Shown one piece after another: positions 32,169 to 39,345 of a stretch of DNA of 39,345 nt (its first letter is position 1; every line of letters starts with the position of its first letter). The translations under genes and the position numbers were made by a program. The notes below the pieces were generated by a model. It was not told the DNA's origin and did not search any database. It saw only the letters and a program-made list of their open reading frames with translations. This DNA is from JBASEY01 sp049652745. Its GTDB lineage: Bacteria > CSSED10-310. The stretch covers positions 1 to 39,345 of the forward strand of contig JBASEY010000063.1 of NCBI GenBank assembly GCA_049652745.1. The letters are read 5' to 3'.

Positions 32169-32651
32169 ATGAGACTAAATGGCCTTTATCAAGAGCGCGG
32201 CATGAGATTTGTGAAGGAATACTGGCAACAGATCTGCAATGATCATTTCGAAGAGTTTCCGCAAATAAGAGAATGCTGCCCAAGGACTTTCAATATTCTA
32301 TTGACATCTGGCGATTACAAACTGCCTGGAGATGAGAAATTCCGGGAAATGGCGAGGAAACTAGGAAAAAGCGTCAAATGGTATGAACATGGGAACCACG
32401 TTTCACCGACTGCGCGAGTAACCGAAATCAACAGAACTGAGGTTGTGGTTTGGATTTACAGGGGCGGGCATTTCAGAAACAAAATGCCTGACAATAGCAT
32501 CTTGGAACTTTTATCGGTAGAAAAACTATCAGATCTTCTGTCGTTGAAAAATGGAGATCCTGTATACGTGGATATAGAGGAGGTGTCTGAAGGGACTACC
32601 GGAATGCCGACATCTCCACCAGCGAGACCAGGGGTGACTGTTGGAAAATAA
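32169..32651 (+). CDS. Small beta-barrel protein resembling CTP-dependent riboflavin kinase (DUF120)
   Basis: This 160-residue protein starts after a good AGGAGG site, 24 bases behind the radical-SAM gene. The segment CPRTFNILLTSGDY and the closing segment NSILELLSVEKLSDLLSLKNGDPVYVDIE parallel the archaeal CTP-dependent riboflavin kinase pattern, with T/F-N-hydrophobic strand first and then IIEIIAP..LR..L.LKDGD.V.I. That family has a cradle-loop barrel fold. The middle (GNHVSPTARVTEINRTEVVVWIYRGGH) is beta-rich. The last 20 residues are low-complexity. If the assignment holds, it might phosphorylate a hydroxyl using CTP; the assignment is by eye only. Confidence 0.45.
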   Translation: MRLNGLYQERGMRFVKEYWQQICNDHFEEFPQIRECCPRTFNILLTSGDYKLPGDEKFREMARKLGKSVKWYEHGNHVSPTARVTEINRTEVVVWIYRGGHFRNKMPDNSILELLSVEKLSDLLSLKNGDPVYVDIEEVSEGTTGMPTSPPARPGVTVGK

Positions 32652-32805
32652 AATTCTGGTAGATGACAACTGGAAATTCTCGATGCAATTTTTTTAATGA
32701 GGTTCTTTAGTTGAGCGACAACTTCAAGTATTATCTGTTTTTAAAAGGGCGTGACTGCTCAAGTGGATGAAATAGTCTTGTGATTGATTGGAGGTACTGT
32801 TTCGG

Positions 32806-35800
32806 ATGGAATTGACATTACAATCTGCTGTTTCGCGATTTGGATCATCTGTTAAAGCAAAGCTGGCAAATCCTGGAGCAATTGGTGAGCCAGAGGATCA
32901 ACTCCGTGCACCATTTGAGCAGTTACTCAAAGATATTGCTGAATTATGTAATTACAGAAAGAATGCGGTTGCAGCCGTTGGTGAATCGTCTATCAGTGAT
33001 TTAAAAACACGGCCTGATTACGCAATTACTGTGAACAAAAATCTCGTAGGTTTCATTGAACTGAAATCACCAGGCAAAGGAGCTGATCCCCGAAAATTCA
33101 AAGACCCACATGATAAATCGCAGTGGAAGAAACTCAGTTCTCTCCCGAATTTGATCTACTCTGATGGCAACTCATTTAGTCTTTGGCGTGACGGTAAAAT
33201 AGTCGATTCAATAGTTCATCTTGTTGGCGATATTGAATCTTCAGGACGCAACCTTCAGGCAACTCAGGATTTGTTAAAGCTTTTTGAAGATTTTCTTAGA
33301 TGGGAACCCATTCCTCCCCGAAGCGCGAGGGAGCTTGCCAGGATTAGCGCACGCCTGTGCCGATTATTACGCGATGAAGTGACCGAACAATTAGCCTTGG
33401 GAAGCAATGCATTAACGTCACTTGCTGTAGACTGGCGCAGACTTCTTTTTCCCGAAGCTTCCGATGAAAGATTTGCCGATGGATATGCGCAAGCTGTGAC
33501 ATTCGGATTATTGATGGCTCGGGCAAAGAGCATAAACATAGTTGACGGATTTGAGAGTGTTGCTCGTGATCTTTCAAAAACCAGCACATTGATTGGATCA
33601 GCGTTGCGGCTCTTGACTGATAATGCTGAGAATCAAGAAACGTTGAAAACTTCACTTGGAACTCTGACGCGTGTTCTAAATGCAGTCGATTGGCAGAAAA
33701 TAAGCAAAGGTAAACAAGAGGCATGGCTGTATTTTTACGAAGATTTTCTAGAAATATATGACAATAAGCTGAGAAAGCAGACTGGCTCTTATTACACGCC
33801 TCCCGAAGTGGTTAAAGCTATGGTCCAACTGACGGATGAAGTGCTCCGAAGTCAACGATTTGGTCAATACTCCGGGATTGCATCTCCAACTGTTACTATT
33901 GTTGATCCGGCCACAGGCACTGGCACTTACATCTTGGGATTGCTCAGAAAGATTGCTGAAATAGTTAGAAAAGATGAGGGTGAAGGAGCAGTGAGTGCCG
34001 CAATATCGCGAGCCGTTAAAAGAATAATCGCTTTTGAAATTCAACTTGGTCCCTTTGCAGTATCGCAGCTACGAATACTGGCAGAAATAGTGGAACTTAC
34101 CGGTGCTGAACCTGACGTTCCTATCAGGATGTTCGTAACCAATACGCTTGGGAATCCGGTTGATGATGAGGGTTGGATTCCAGGTATATTAGCTCCCATT
34201 GCTCAGTCCAGGAAAGATTCTAATAAAATCAAAAGAGAGGAACAGATAACTGTCGTGCTTGGGAATCCTCCGTATAAAGTGAAAGCAAAGGGACAGGGCG
34301 GTTGGATAGAGAGTGGAAGCGATAATGCAGAAGGAATAGCGCCATTTCAAGATTGGCTACCTCCTAAAAGCTGGGGTGTCGGACTGCATAGTAAACATTT
34401 AAGAAATCTCTACATTTATTTTTGGAGATGGGCAACTTGGAAAGTCTTTGACCATGGACCCGGAGACAATACTGGGATCGTTTGTTTCATCACAGTAGCA
34501 GGATTTTTAAGTGGTCCCGGTTTCCAAAAAATGCGTGATTATCTCCGTCGCAAATGTGACAACATCTGGGTTATTGATTGCTCTCCCGAAGGGTATCAAC
34601 CAGAAGTAAATACTAGAATTTTTCAAGGTGTTCAACAGCCAATATGCATTGTGTTAGCTTCGCGTTCTTCGAAATGCAATCCTGATATCCCAGCGGATGT
34701 CAGGTTCCGGTCATTATCTCTGGGGCATCGAAATAAAAAATTTGACGAACTCGCTGAAATCAAAATAACTGATGAGATATGGGTGAATTGTCCTGCTGAA
34801 TGGAGTGCACCATTTTTACCAGCATCAAAGGGAGCATGGACATCTTTCCCGTCACTCGAAGATTTCTTCATCTATAATGGCGCAGGTGTTATGCCAGGGC
34901 GCACTTGGATCATTGCTCCTGATCCAGAATCATTGATACGTCGATGGCAAAGACTTATTATTGCGCCTGAAAATGACAAAGAGGATCTATTCCATCCACA
35001 TTATCGGACAGGAAAATTGGGTGATAAACACTCCAAGAAGGTTGTAACAACGGCACTTACTGGCTATGAACCTAGAGAAATTTCTGTTGCTGAGGAAAAG
35101 ACAAGTTGTCATTCACCCTTGCGGTATGGTTTTCGTTCTTTCGACAGACAATGGATAATCCCGGATATTAGGTTGATAAATCAACCTAACCCACAACTTT
35201 GGGAACTTCATTCAAATAATCAAATATATTTAACCGCACTGATGCATGTAGCTCCAAAAAACGGACCGTCTGTAACTATCACAGGATTAATTCCAGATTT
35301 AGATCATTATAAAGGTTCGTTTGGAGGCCGGGCATTTCCATTGTGGGGAGATTCAGAAGCGACTAAATCCAATATACGACCGAATTTACTTGATTTTCTA
35401 GGACAAACGCTTGGACTCAAAGTTAAACCTGAAGACTTATTTGCGTATATTGCCGCGATATCTGCACATCCAGGTTTTATTGAACGTTTCAAAAACGACT
35501 TGTCCACCCCTGGATTGCGTATTCCACTGACCTCAGAACAAGCATTATTTGCTGAGGCTGTTGAGCTTGGACGGCAAGTAATATGGCTCTTTACGTTCGG
35601 CGAGCGCATGATAAATCCTACTGCTGGTCGTCCGGCACAACCACCTCGACTTCCAGAGGGACGGCGTCCTTTTATTCCTAAAGAGGGATCAATTCCGAAT
35701 ACTTCGGACCAAATGCCAAATACGATTGATTATGATGAAAGCAAAAAACGATTACTCATTGGATCAGGCTTTATTGAAAATATCGATCCTGAAGTCTGGA

Positions 35801-36150
35801 ACTACGAGGTCTCAGGAAAAAAAGTGTTGCTACACTGGTTCAGTTATCGAAAAGCCGATCGATCTCGACCAATCATTGGTGACCGGAGGCCACCTTCACC
35901 TTTAGTCAATGTCCAACCAGATCACTGGATTGCTGAATATACAACTGAGTTGATTAATGTAATCAACGTTCTTGGGTTGTTAGTTGATCTTGAGGAGCGA
36001 CAAGCTGATATTCTGGAGAAAATATGCGCGGGACCGACGATCACTACGACTATGCTGGAAGAAGCAGGTGCCTTTAAAATTCCGTCAAAGATGAAACGTG
36101 AAAAGAAGAAATCTGAAAAAATCACTCTTCCCTTTGGAAACATTGATTAG
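32806..36150 (+). CDS. Single-chain nuclease / N6-adenine methyltransferase (type ISP/IIG-like restriction-modification enzyme)
   Basis: The N-terminal domain carries a PD-(D/E)xK-like nuclease pattern, RPDYAI (about 69) and FIELKSPGKG (about 83). The methyltransferase core has the YYTPPEVV segment, SAM motif I VDPATGTGTYILGLL (about 365) and the catalytic NPPY in VVLGNPPYKV (about 485). The C-terminal half contains RSFDRQWIIPDIRLI and GGRAFPLW, as in type ISP specificity domains. Type ISP enzymes normally have a helicase between nuclease and methyltransferase, and none is present here. At 1114 residues it is closer to type IIG size. The ATG at 32806 is 10 bases after GGAGGT; a TTG at 32788 is an alternative. 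A 154-base gap separates it from the preceding operon. Confidence 0.85.
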   Translation: MELTLQSAVSRFGSSVKAKLANPGAIGEPEDQLRAPFEQLLKDIAELCNYRKNAVAAVGESSISDLKTRPDYAITVNKNLVGFIELKSPGKGADPRKFKDPHDKSQWKKLSSLPNLIYSDGNSFSLWRDGKIVDSIVHLVGDIESSGRNLQATQDLLKLFEDFLRWEPIPPRSARELARISARLCRLLRDEVTEQLALGSNALTSLAVDWRRLLFPEASDERFADGYAQAVTFGLLMARAKSINIVDGFESVARDLSKTSTLIGSALRLLTDNAENQETLKTSLGTLTRVLNAVDWQKISKGKQEAWLYFYEDFLEIYDNKLRKQTGSYYTPPEVVKAMVQLTDEVLRSQRFGQYSGIASPTVTIVDPATGTGTYILGLLRKIAEIVRKDEGEGAVSAAISRAVKRIIAFEIQLGPFAVSQLRILAEIVELTGAEPDVPIRMFVTNTLGNPVDDEGWIPGILAPIAQSRKDSNKIKREEQITVVLGNPPYKVKAKGQGGWIESGSDNAEGIAPFQDWLPPKSWGVGLHSKHLRNLYIYFWRWATWKVFDHGPGDNTGIVCFITVAGFLSGPGFQKMRDYLRRKCDNIWVIDCSPEGYQPEVNTRIFQGVQQPICIVLASRSSKCNPDIPADVRFRSLSLGHRNKKFDELAEIKITDEIWVNCPAEWSAPFLPASKGAWTSFPSLEDFFIYNGAGVMPGRTWIIAPDPESLIRRWQRLIIAPENDKEDLFHPHYRTGKLGDKHSKKVVTTALTGYEPREISVAEEKTSCHSPLRYGFRSFDRQWIIPDIRLINQPNPQLWELHSNNQIYLTALMHVAPKNGPSVTITGLIPDLDHYKGSFGGRAFPLWGDSEATKSNIRPNLLDFLGQTLGLKVKPEDLFAYIAAISAHPGFIERFKNDLSTPGLRIPLTSEQALFAEAVELGRQVIWLFTFGERMINPTAGRPAQPPRLPEGRRPFIPKEGSIPNTSDQMPNTIDYDESKKRLLIGSGFIENIDPEVWNYEVSGKKVLLHWFSYRKADRSRPIIGDRRPPSPLVNVQPDHWIAEYTTELINVINVLGLLVDLEERQADILEKICAGPTITTTMLEEAGAFKIPSKMKREKKKSEKITLPFGNID

Positions 36151-36421
36151 GGGTCAGTACTCAGTTTTCTTGCACAAAAAGGAGCTTATCGTCCGTCTAT
36201 GCCTTGAAGCAGGATCAATTGCCATTATATGCGTAACAGGGAAAAAATGAGTGTCGAAAAACATGGTATTAACACGATCAGTAAAGTTAAATCTCAACTA
36301 TCAGCGACTACAATTACTATTGACGGAAATTTACCTCGTACCAAGATTTACTGGACAAAAGTTTCACTCTCAATATCTGTTCAGATGTTGAATTATTTTT
36401 ATTGAATGAGGTTCAAAAATA
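36151..36421 (+). other. Spacer with possible small ORF (36247-36405)
   Basis: Between the methyltransferase and the ATPase gene an ATG at 36247 opens 52 codons beginning MSVEKHGINTISKVKSQLSA and ending at TGA 36405. Only a weak AGGG precedes it, and I recognise no family. It may be a small protein, a gene remnant or chance. No terminator or strong promoter is visible in the stretch. Confidence 0.25.
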
Positions 36422-39103
36422 ATGAGTCAAGGTCTACAATTCCATAAATTTGATTTACATGTCCATACGCCAGCATCTGACGATTACAAGGAGAAGAACA
36501 TACAGGCAAGTGACATTGTGAATGCGGCGATTGCTAAGGAACTCAAGGGCATTGCAATATCGGATCATATGACTGGAAAATGGATAGATCGTGTCAAAAA
36601 AGCTGTAAAAGGCAAAGATCTTGTAGTTTTTCCCGCTGTTGAACTCAAGGTTACCGGTGGCAAGGAAGGCATTCACCTAATACTGATTTTTAATGTTGAC
36701 AAAGGAACTGACCATGTCGATGCATTCCTGCACAGGATTAAGGTTTATCAATTCGCCGGAAGACCAACAGTTGCTGATAAAACTGCTGTCGAGGTCGCAG
36801 AAGAATTACAGCAATTCGATCCTGATGCAATTATGATTTTAGCCCATTGTGATTCTTCTTTTGGTGTCAGTTCTTGTATGAGAGGGGAGCAAAGGCAGAA
36901 TATATTCAAACCGGAATTAAAATGCCTTGTCGGGGCAGAGACCAATGAAAGTAATTTCATCAATTACGAAAAAAAGAGCGCGAAAACCAGAGTTGTTGAT
37001 TTGTTTGACGGAACAAACACAGATTATCTCAATAAGAGATTAGGCGTTTTCCAGTCCTCAGACGCTCATTCGATTGCTGAAATTGGCACACGATTTACCT
37101 ATTTCAAAGTTGATGAACCAATTACTATTGAGGATATTCGACAATCATTATTAGACAGAGAAACAAGAATCAGACAATCATTCGATTATCAGCATTTCAC
37201 CTTTCCCAGAATACAAAACATCCGAATTACAAGTGGTTTTCTATTGGATCAAGAGATATTATTTCACGAGGGGCTGAATAGCATACTGGGAGCGAAAGGT
37301 TCAGGCAAATCTCTTGTAATCGAATTCCTCCGATTCGCATTAAACCAGGAACCAACAAACGCAGATATCAGATCAGACCATATTGGAAAACTTGAAAAAT
37401 GCTTGAAAGTTCACGGCGAAGTATATGTAAGAATCATTGATGATTCCGAAAAAATTTTTCAGATCAAGCGCACGTATAATCCCGCTGACGCCAACCCTAT
37501 CGTTATTACTGATCCAAGTGATGACAAACTCGTCGATTTTAAGGTTGAGGAAATTTTCCCTGTTCTTTTTCTTAGTCAGAACGAAATAATCAAAATTGCT
37601 GAGGATAAGAGTGGGAAGAGTCAGCGTGAATTTATCGATAAATTTTTTGATTTTCACCGGTATCAGCAGAAAATTGACTATCTCAACAGTGAATTGGCTG
37701 ATATCGATCAGCGGCTGGTAGAAATACTGAAGGCTAGGATCACTTCGATAGACTTAGAAAGCAAAATAAAATCCCATAATGAGGAGATTCATAAGCTTGG
37801 CAGGCAGATAAAGAATTCAGTTTTTGAAAAATTTTCTAAGAACGAAAAAATTGGTCAAGCACTCCAAGCGCAATCAAAGTTTCTACTATCTTTGAAAAGT
37901 TCTTTGATGAGTACAGAAGTTGAGTATGTGGATTATAAGACGGAAACCTCCGATGATCTTGAAGTGAGTCAAAATCCACAAGTAAAAAGAGTTCACGACA
38001 TTGTATCCGGGGTACTATCGAAGATTACTGATAGCATTAAAGAGGCTAGACGTAATCTTGAGCAAGAGCAACAAAAGGTAACTAAAGAGATTGAAGATTG
38101 GAAGACAGGATTCAGGCCGATAAAACAAGAGTATGAAAATATCGTAAAAGAAACAGGCGGAAATCAGGTTTCCCTTGACCAGAAAAGAAGAAAACTCATG
38201 AGTAACCTTTCCTTTCTGCAATCCGAGCATACAAAATTAAAAGGTAAAGTGGCTCAAGCCAAGACGGTTGTCGATAAAAGAAAAGAAACGATTAGGAAGT
38301 TGGAAAAAGCCTATAAGGAATACTTCGAGGAGCGAAAATCGCGTTGTGATTTCTTCACTAAGACTTCTGGAGGTGCACTTGATGTGACAATAAAGGAGCG
38401 TGAGGATAAGACAACTTTTCGTGAGAATCTCATAAAGTTCAAACGAGGATCATGGCTAAAGGAAGATGAGATAGAAAGTATAACGGAAAAAATGGATCCC
38501 AACGACTTCATTAGTGATATTCTCGCATATGAATGGGCTTGCCGGAAAGGCAGCCAGGCAACGGAACGGTTGCAGAATATCGCCTCGATTACTGGTATTA
38601 AGCTAGAAAACATACGCCGACTTGTAGAACATCTGCTCGACAATTATGAACTCAAGGATATATTGGCAATCCTCTATACTTCCACACCAAAGGATGTTCC
38701 TAATATCAAATATCGTGTGGGAGATGAATTTAGAGTACTAAGTGAATTATCAGTTGGTCAAAAAGCCGTTGCTTTGCTAATCATCGCGCTAAGTGATGGA
38801 ACCTTCCCAATCGTGATCGACCAGCCGGAAGATTCATTAGATTTGAGATCAATCTGGGACGATGTTTGTACTAAAATCAGGGGAAACAAAGAGAAAAGAC
38901 AATTCATCTTCACAACTCACAACTCCTCTGTTGCAGTCGCATCAGACACTGATAAATTTTCTATTATGAGAGCTGATGCAACACATGGAGAAGTAGTTAA
39001 TTCGGGATCGCTTAACCTGCCAAACATTAAAAAACAGGTTATTGATTATCTTGAAGGTGGTGAATCCACTTATCATCATAAAAGGCAAAAATACCAATTA
39101 TAA
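36422..39103 (+). CDS. PHP-phosphoesterase / SMC-like ATPase fusion (TrlF-like)
   Basis: Residues about 5-240 form a PHP domain with its metal ligands: DLHVHTPAS, ISDH, AVELK, LAHCD and SSDAH. An ABC/SMC-type ATPase follows, with Walker A GAKGSGKS near 290, a long coiled-coil-rich middle (about 400-640), signature ELSVGQ near 777, Walker B IVIDQPEDS near 796 and H-loop TTHNSS near 830. I know this architecture as the TrlF-like AAA family, found in defence-type islands. ATP-driven PHP proteins may hydrolyse nucleic acid or nucleotides; this one's substrate is unknown. At 893 residues it appears complete. It is the last gene before the IS element. Confidence 0.85.
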   Translation: MSQGLQFHKFDLHVHTPASDDYKEKNIQASDIVNAAIAKELKGIAISDHMTGKWIDRVKKAVKGKDLVVFPAVELKVTGGKEGIHLILIFNVDKGTDHVDAFLHRIKVYQFAGRPTVADKTAVEVAEELQQFDPDAIMILAHCDSSFGVSSCMRGEQRQNIFKPELKCLVGAETNESNFINYEKKSAKTRVVDLFDGTNTDYLNKRLGVFQSSDAHSIAEIGTRFTYFKVDEPITIEDIRQSLLDRETRIRQSFDYQHFTFPRIQNIRITSGFLLDQEILFHEGLNSILGAKGSGKSLVIEFLRFALNQEPTNADIRSDHIGKLEKCLKVHGEVYVRIIDDSEKIFQIKRTYNPADANPIVITDPSDDKLVDFKVEEIFPVLFLSQNEIIKIAEDKSGKSQREFIDKFFDFHRYQQKIDYLNSELADIDQRLVEILKARITSIDLESKIKSHNEEIHKLGRQIKNSVFEKFSKNEKIGQALQAQSKFLLSLKSSLMSTEVEYVDYKTETSDDLEVSQNPQVKRVHDIVSGVLSKITDSIKEARRNLEQEQQKVTKEIEDWKTGFRPIKQEYENIVKETGGNQVSLDQKRRKLMSNLSFLQSEHTKLKGKVAQAKTVVDKRKETIRKLEKAYKEYFEERKSRCDFFTKTSGGALDVTIKEREDKTTFRENLIKFKRGSWLKEDEIESITEKMDPNDFISDILAYEWACRKGSQATERLQNIASITGIKLENIRRLVEHLLDNYELKDILAILYTSTPKDVPNIKYRVGDEFRVLSELSVGQKAVALLIIALSDGTFPIVIDQPEDSLDLRSIWDDVCTKIRGNKEKRQFIFTTHNSSVAVASDTDKFSIMRADATHGEVVNSGSLNLPNIKKQVIDYLEGGESTYHHKRQKYQL

Positions 39104-39108
39104 GTTAT

Positions 39109-39213
39109 CCACCTGGGTTAGGTGGTGTAACGTTCTTTCTGTAAATTCCCTTTCTGGGTAAGCAGAGTCAGTGAAGCTTACCCTTAGGGGTATCCTGCCT
39201 GCCGGCAGGCAGG
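39109..39213. repeat. Hairpins and 20-bp palindrome before the IS256-type transposase
   Basis: Three inverted repeats occur in about 100 bases. CCACCT/AGGTGG (39109-39125) could be a weak terminator for the ATPase gene. GGGTAAGC/GCTTACCC (39156-39183) forms an 8-bp stem. CCTGCCTGCCGGCAGGCAGG (39194-39213) is a perfect palindrome. One of these may belong to the left end of the insertion sequence, but the other end is outside the window, so the boundary cannot be fixed. Confidence 0.55.
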
Positions 39214-39286
39214 AGCGACTTGAAAAAAACGGGTCTTTGAAATACCTCAAGAGTTTTTCTACCACAATCAACAAAGGAGGCATTCA

Positions 39287-39345
39287 ATGACCCGTCAGAA
39301 CAATGGTAGCGTAATGGAAGAAGTTATGGAATTGATTTGTGAACA
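39287..39345 (+). mobile_element. IS256-family transposase (first 19 codons, cut by window edge)
   Basis: After AAAGGAGG an ATG at 39287 opens MTRQNNGSVMEEVMELICE, which resembles the start of IS256-type transposases (a short polar start, then a ME-x-V/L-E-L-I helix). Only 19 codons are visible, so the family is tentative. An IS copy at this end of the accessory region fits a mobile or rearranged island. Confidence 0.5.

Noticed and set aside
27163..39103. Prophage or integrative element carrying the modification genes
   Set aside because: An XRE-ImmA pair suggests such elements, but no integrase, capsid, terminase, conjugation gene or attachment repeat is visible in the window.
39098..39283. 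Minus-strand 61-codon frame before the transposase
   Set aside because: It spans the hairpins and the 20-bp palindrome, and its sequence reflects those repeats rather than a protein family.
1..39345. CRISPR array
   Set aside because: No regularly spaced direct repeats were seen on either strand.

Overview
The window looks like the chromosome of a Gram-negative, Desulfobacterota-type (deltaproteobacterial) bacterium. The evidence is an outer-membrane lipid-transport (Mla) operon, lipoproteins with lipoboxes, a DksA/TraR protein, the proteobacterial order TPR lipoprotein - lolB-like - ispE - tRNA-Gln - prs - rplY - pth, and the tRNA cluster thrU-tyrU-glyT-thrT-tuf known from E. coli. The lineage call is inference from gene content and order; no database search was possible.

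Region 1 (1-18771, almost all minus strand) is core genome. Read along the minus strand it runs: subtilase - small outer-membrane barrel protein - YciO-type protein - hexapeptide transferase - B12/radical-SAM protein - TPR lipoprotein - LolB-like lipoprotein - ispE - tRNA-Gln - prs - rplY - pth - rpsF - rplI - dnaB - mlaE - mlaF - mlaD - ispF - rlmB - four tRNAs - tuf (cut by the window edge). Many junctions are 4-base or short overlaps, which suggests translational coupling. Ribosomal protein, isoprenoid, replication and lipid-transport genes share one long transcription block. The tRNA-tuf operon has its own promoter with a GC-rich discriminator. rpsR is missing from its usual place between rpsF and rplI.

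Region 2 (18772-26385) is also chromosomal: mazG, a two-GAF diguanylate cyclase, a DksA/TraR-like regulator, a GT-C/DUF2723 membrane protein with TPR-like C-terminus, and comM (yifB). A sigma-54-type promoter and a perfect 18-bp palindrome precede comM, and a strong intrinsic terminator follows it.

Region 3 (26386-39345, plus strand) is accessory DNA, visibly richer in A/T. It opens with a decayed winged-helix/nucleotidyltransferase pseudogene. A tight seven-gene operon follows: acyl-carrier-like protein, XRE repressor, ImmA/IrrE peptidase, divergent thymidylate-synthase-fold protein, thymidylate-kinase-like P-loop domain fused to a helical domain resembling the 5-hmdU DNA kinase / aGPT-Pplase superfamily, SPASM radical-SAM enzyme, and a small riboflavin-kinase(DUF120)-like barrel protein. 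Its promoter carries a near-perfect 19-bp operator over the -10 box. I read it as a chromosomal, repressor/peptidase-controlled system that hypermodifies (or senses) thymine-derived bases or nucleotides; this is the most interesting part of the window. Next to it are a single-chain nuclease-methyltransferase of the type ISP/IIG kind without a helicase, and a PHP-phosphoesterase/SMC-like ATPase (TrlF-like). Together they form a probable defence island. The window ends in the first codons of an IS256-type transposase, preceded by hairpins and a 20-bp palindrome.
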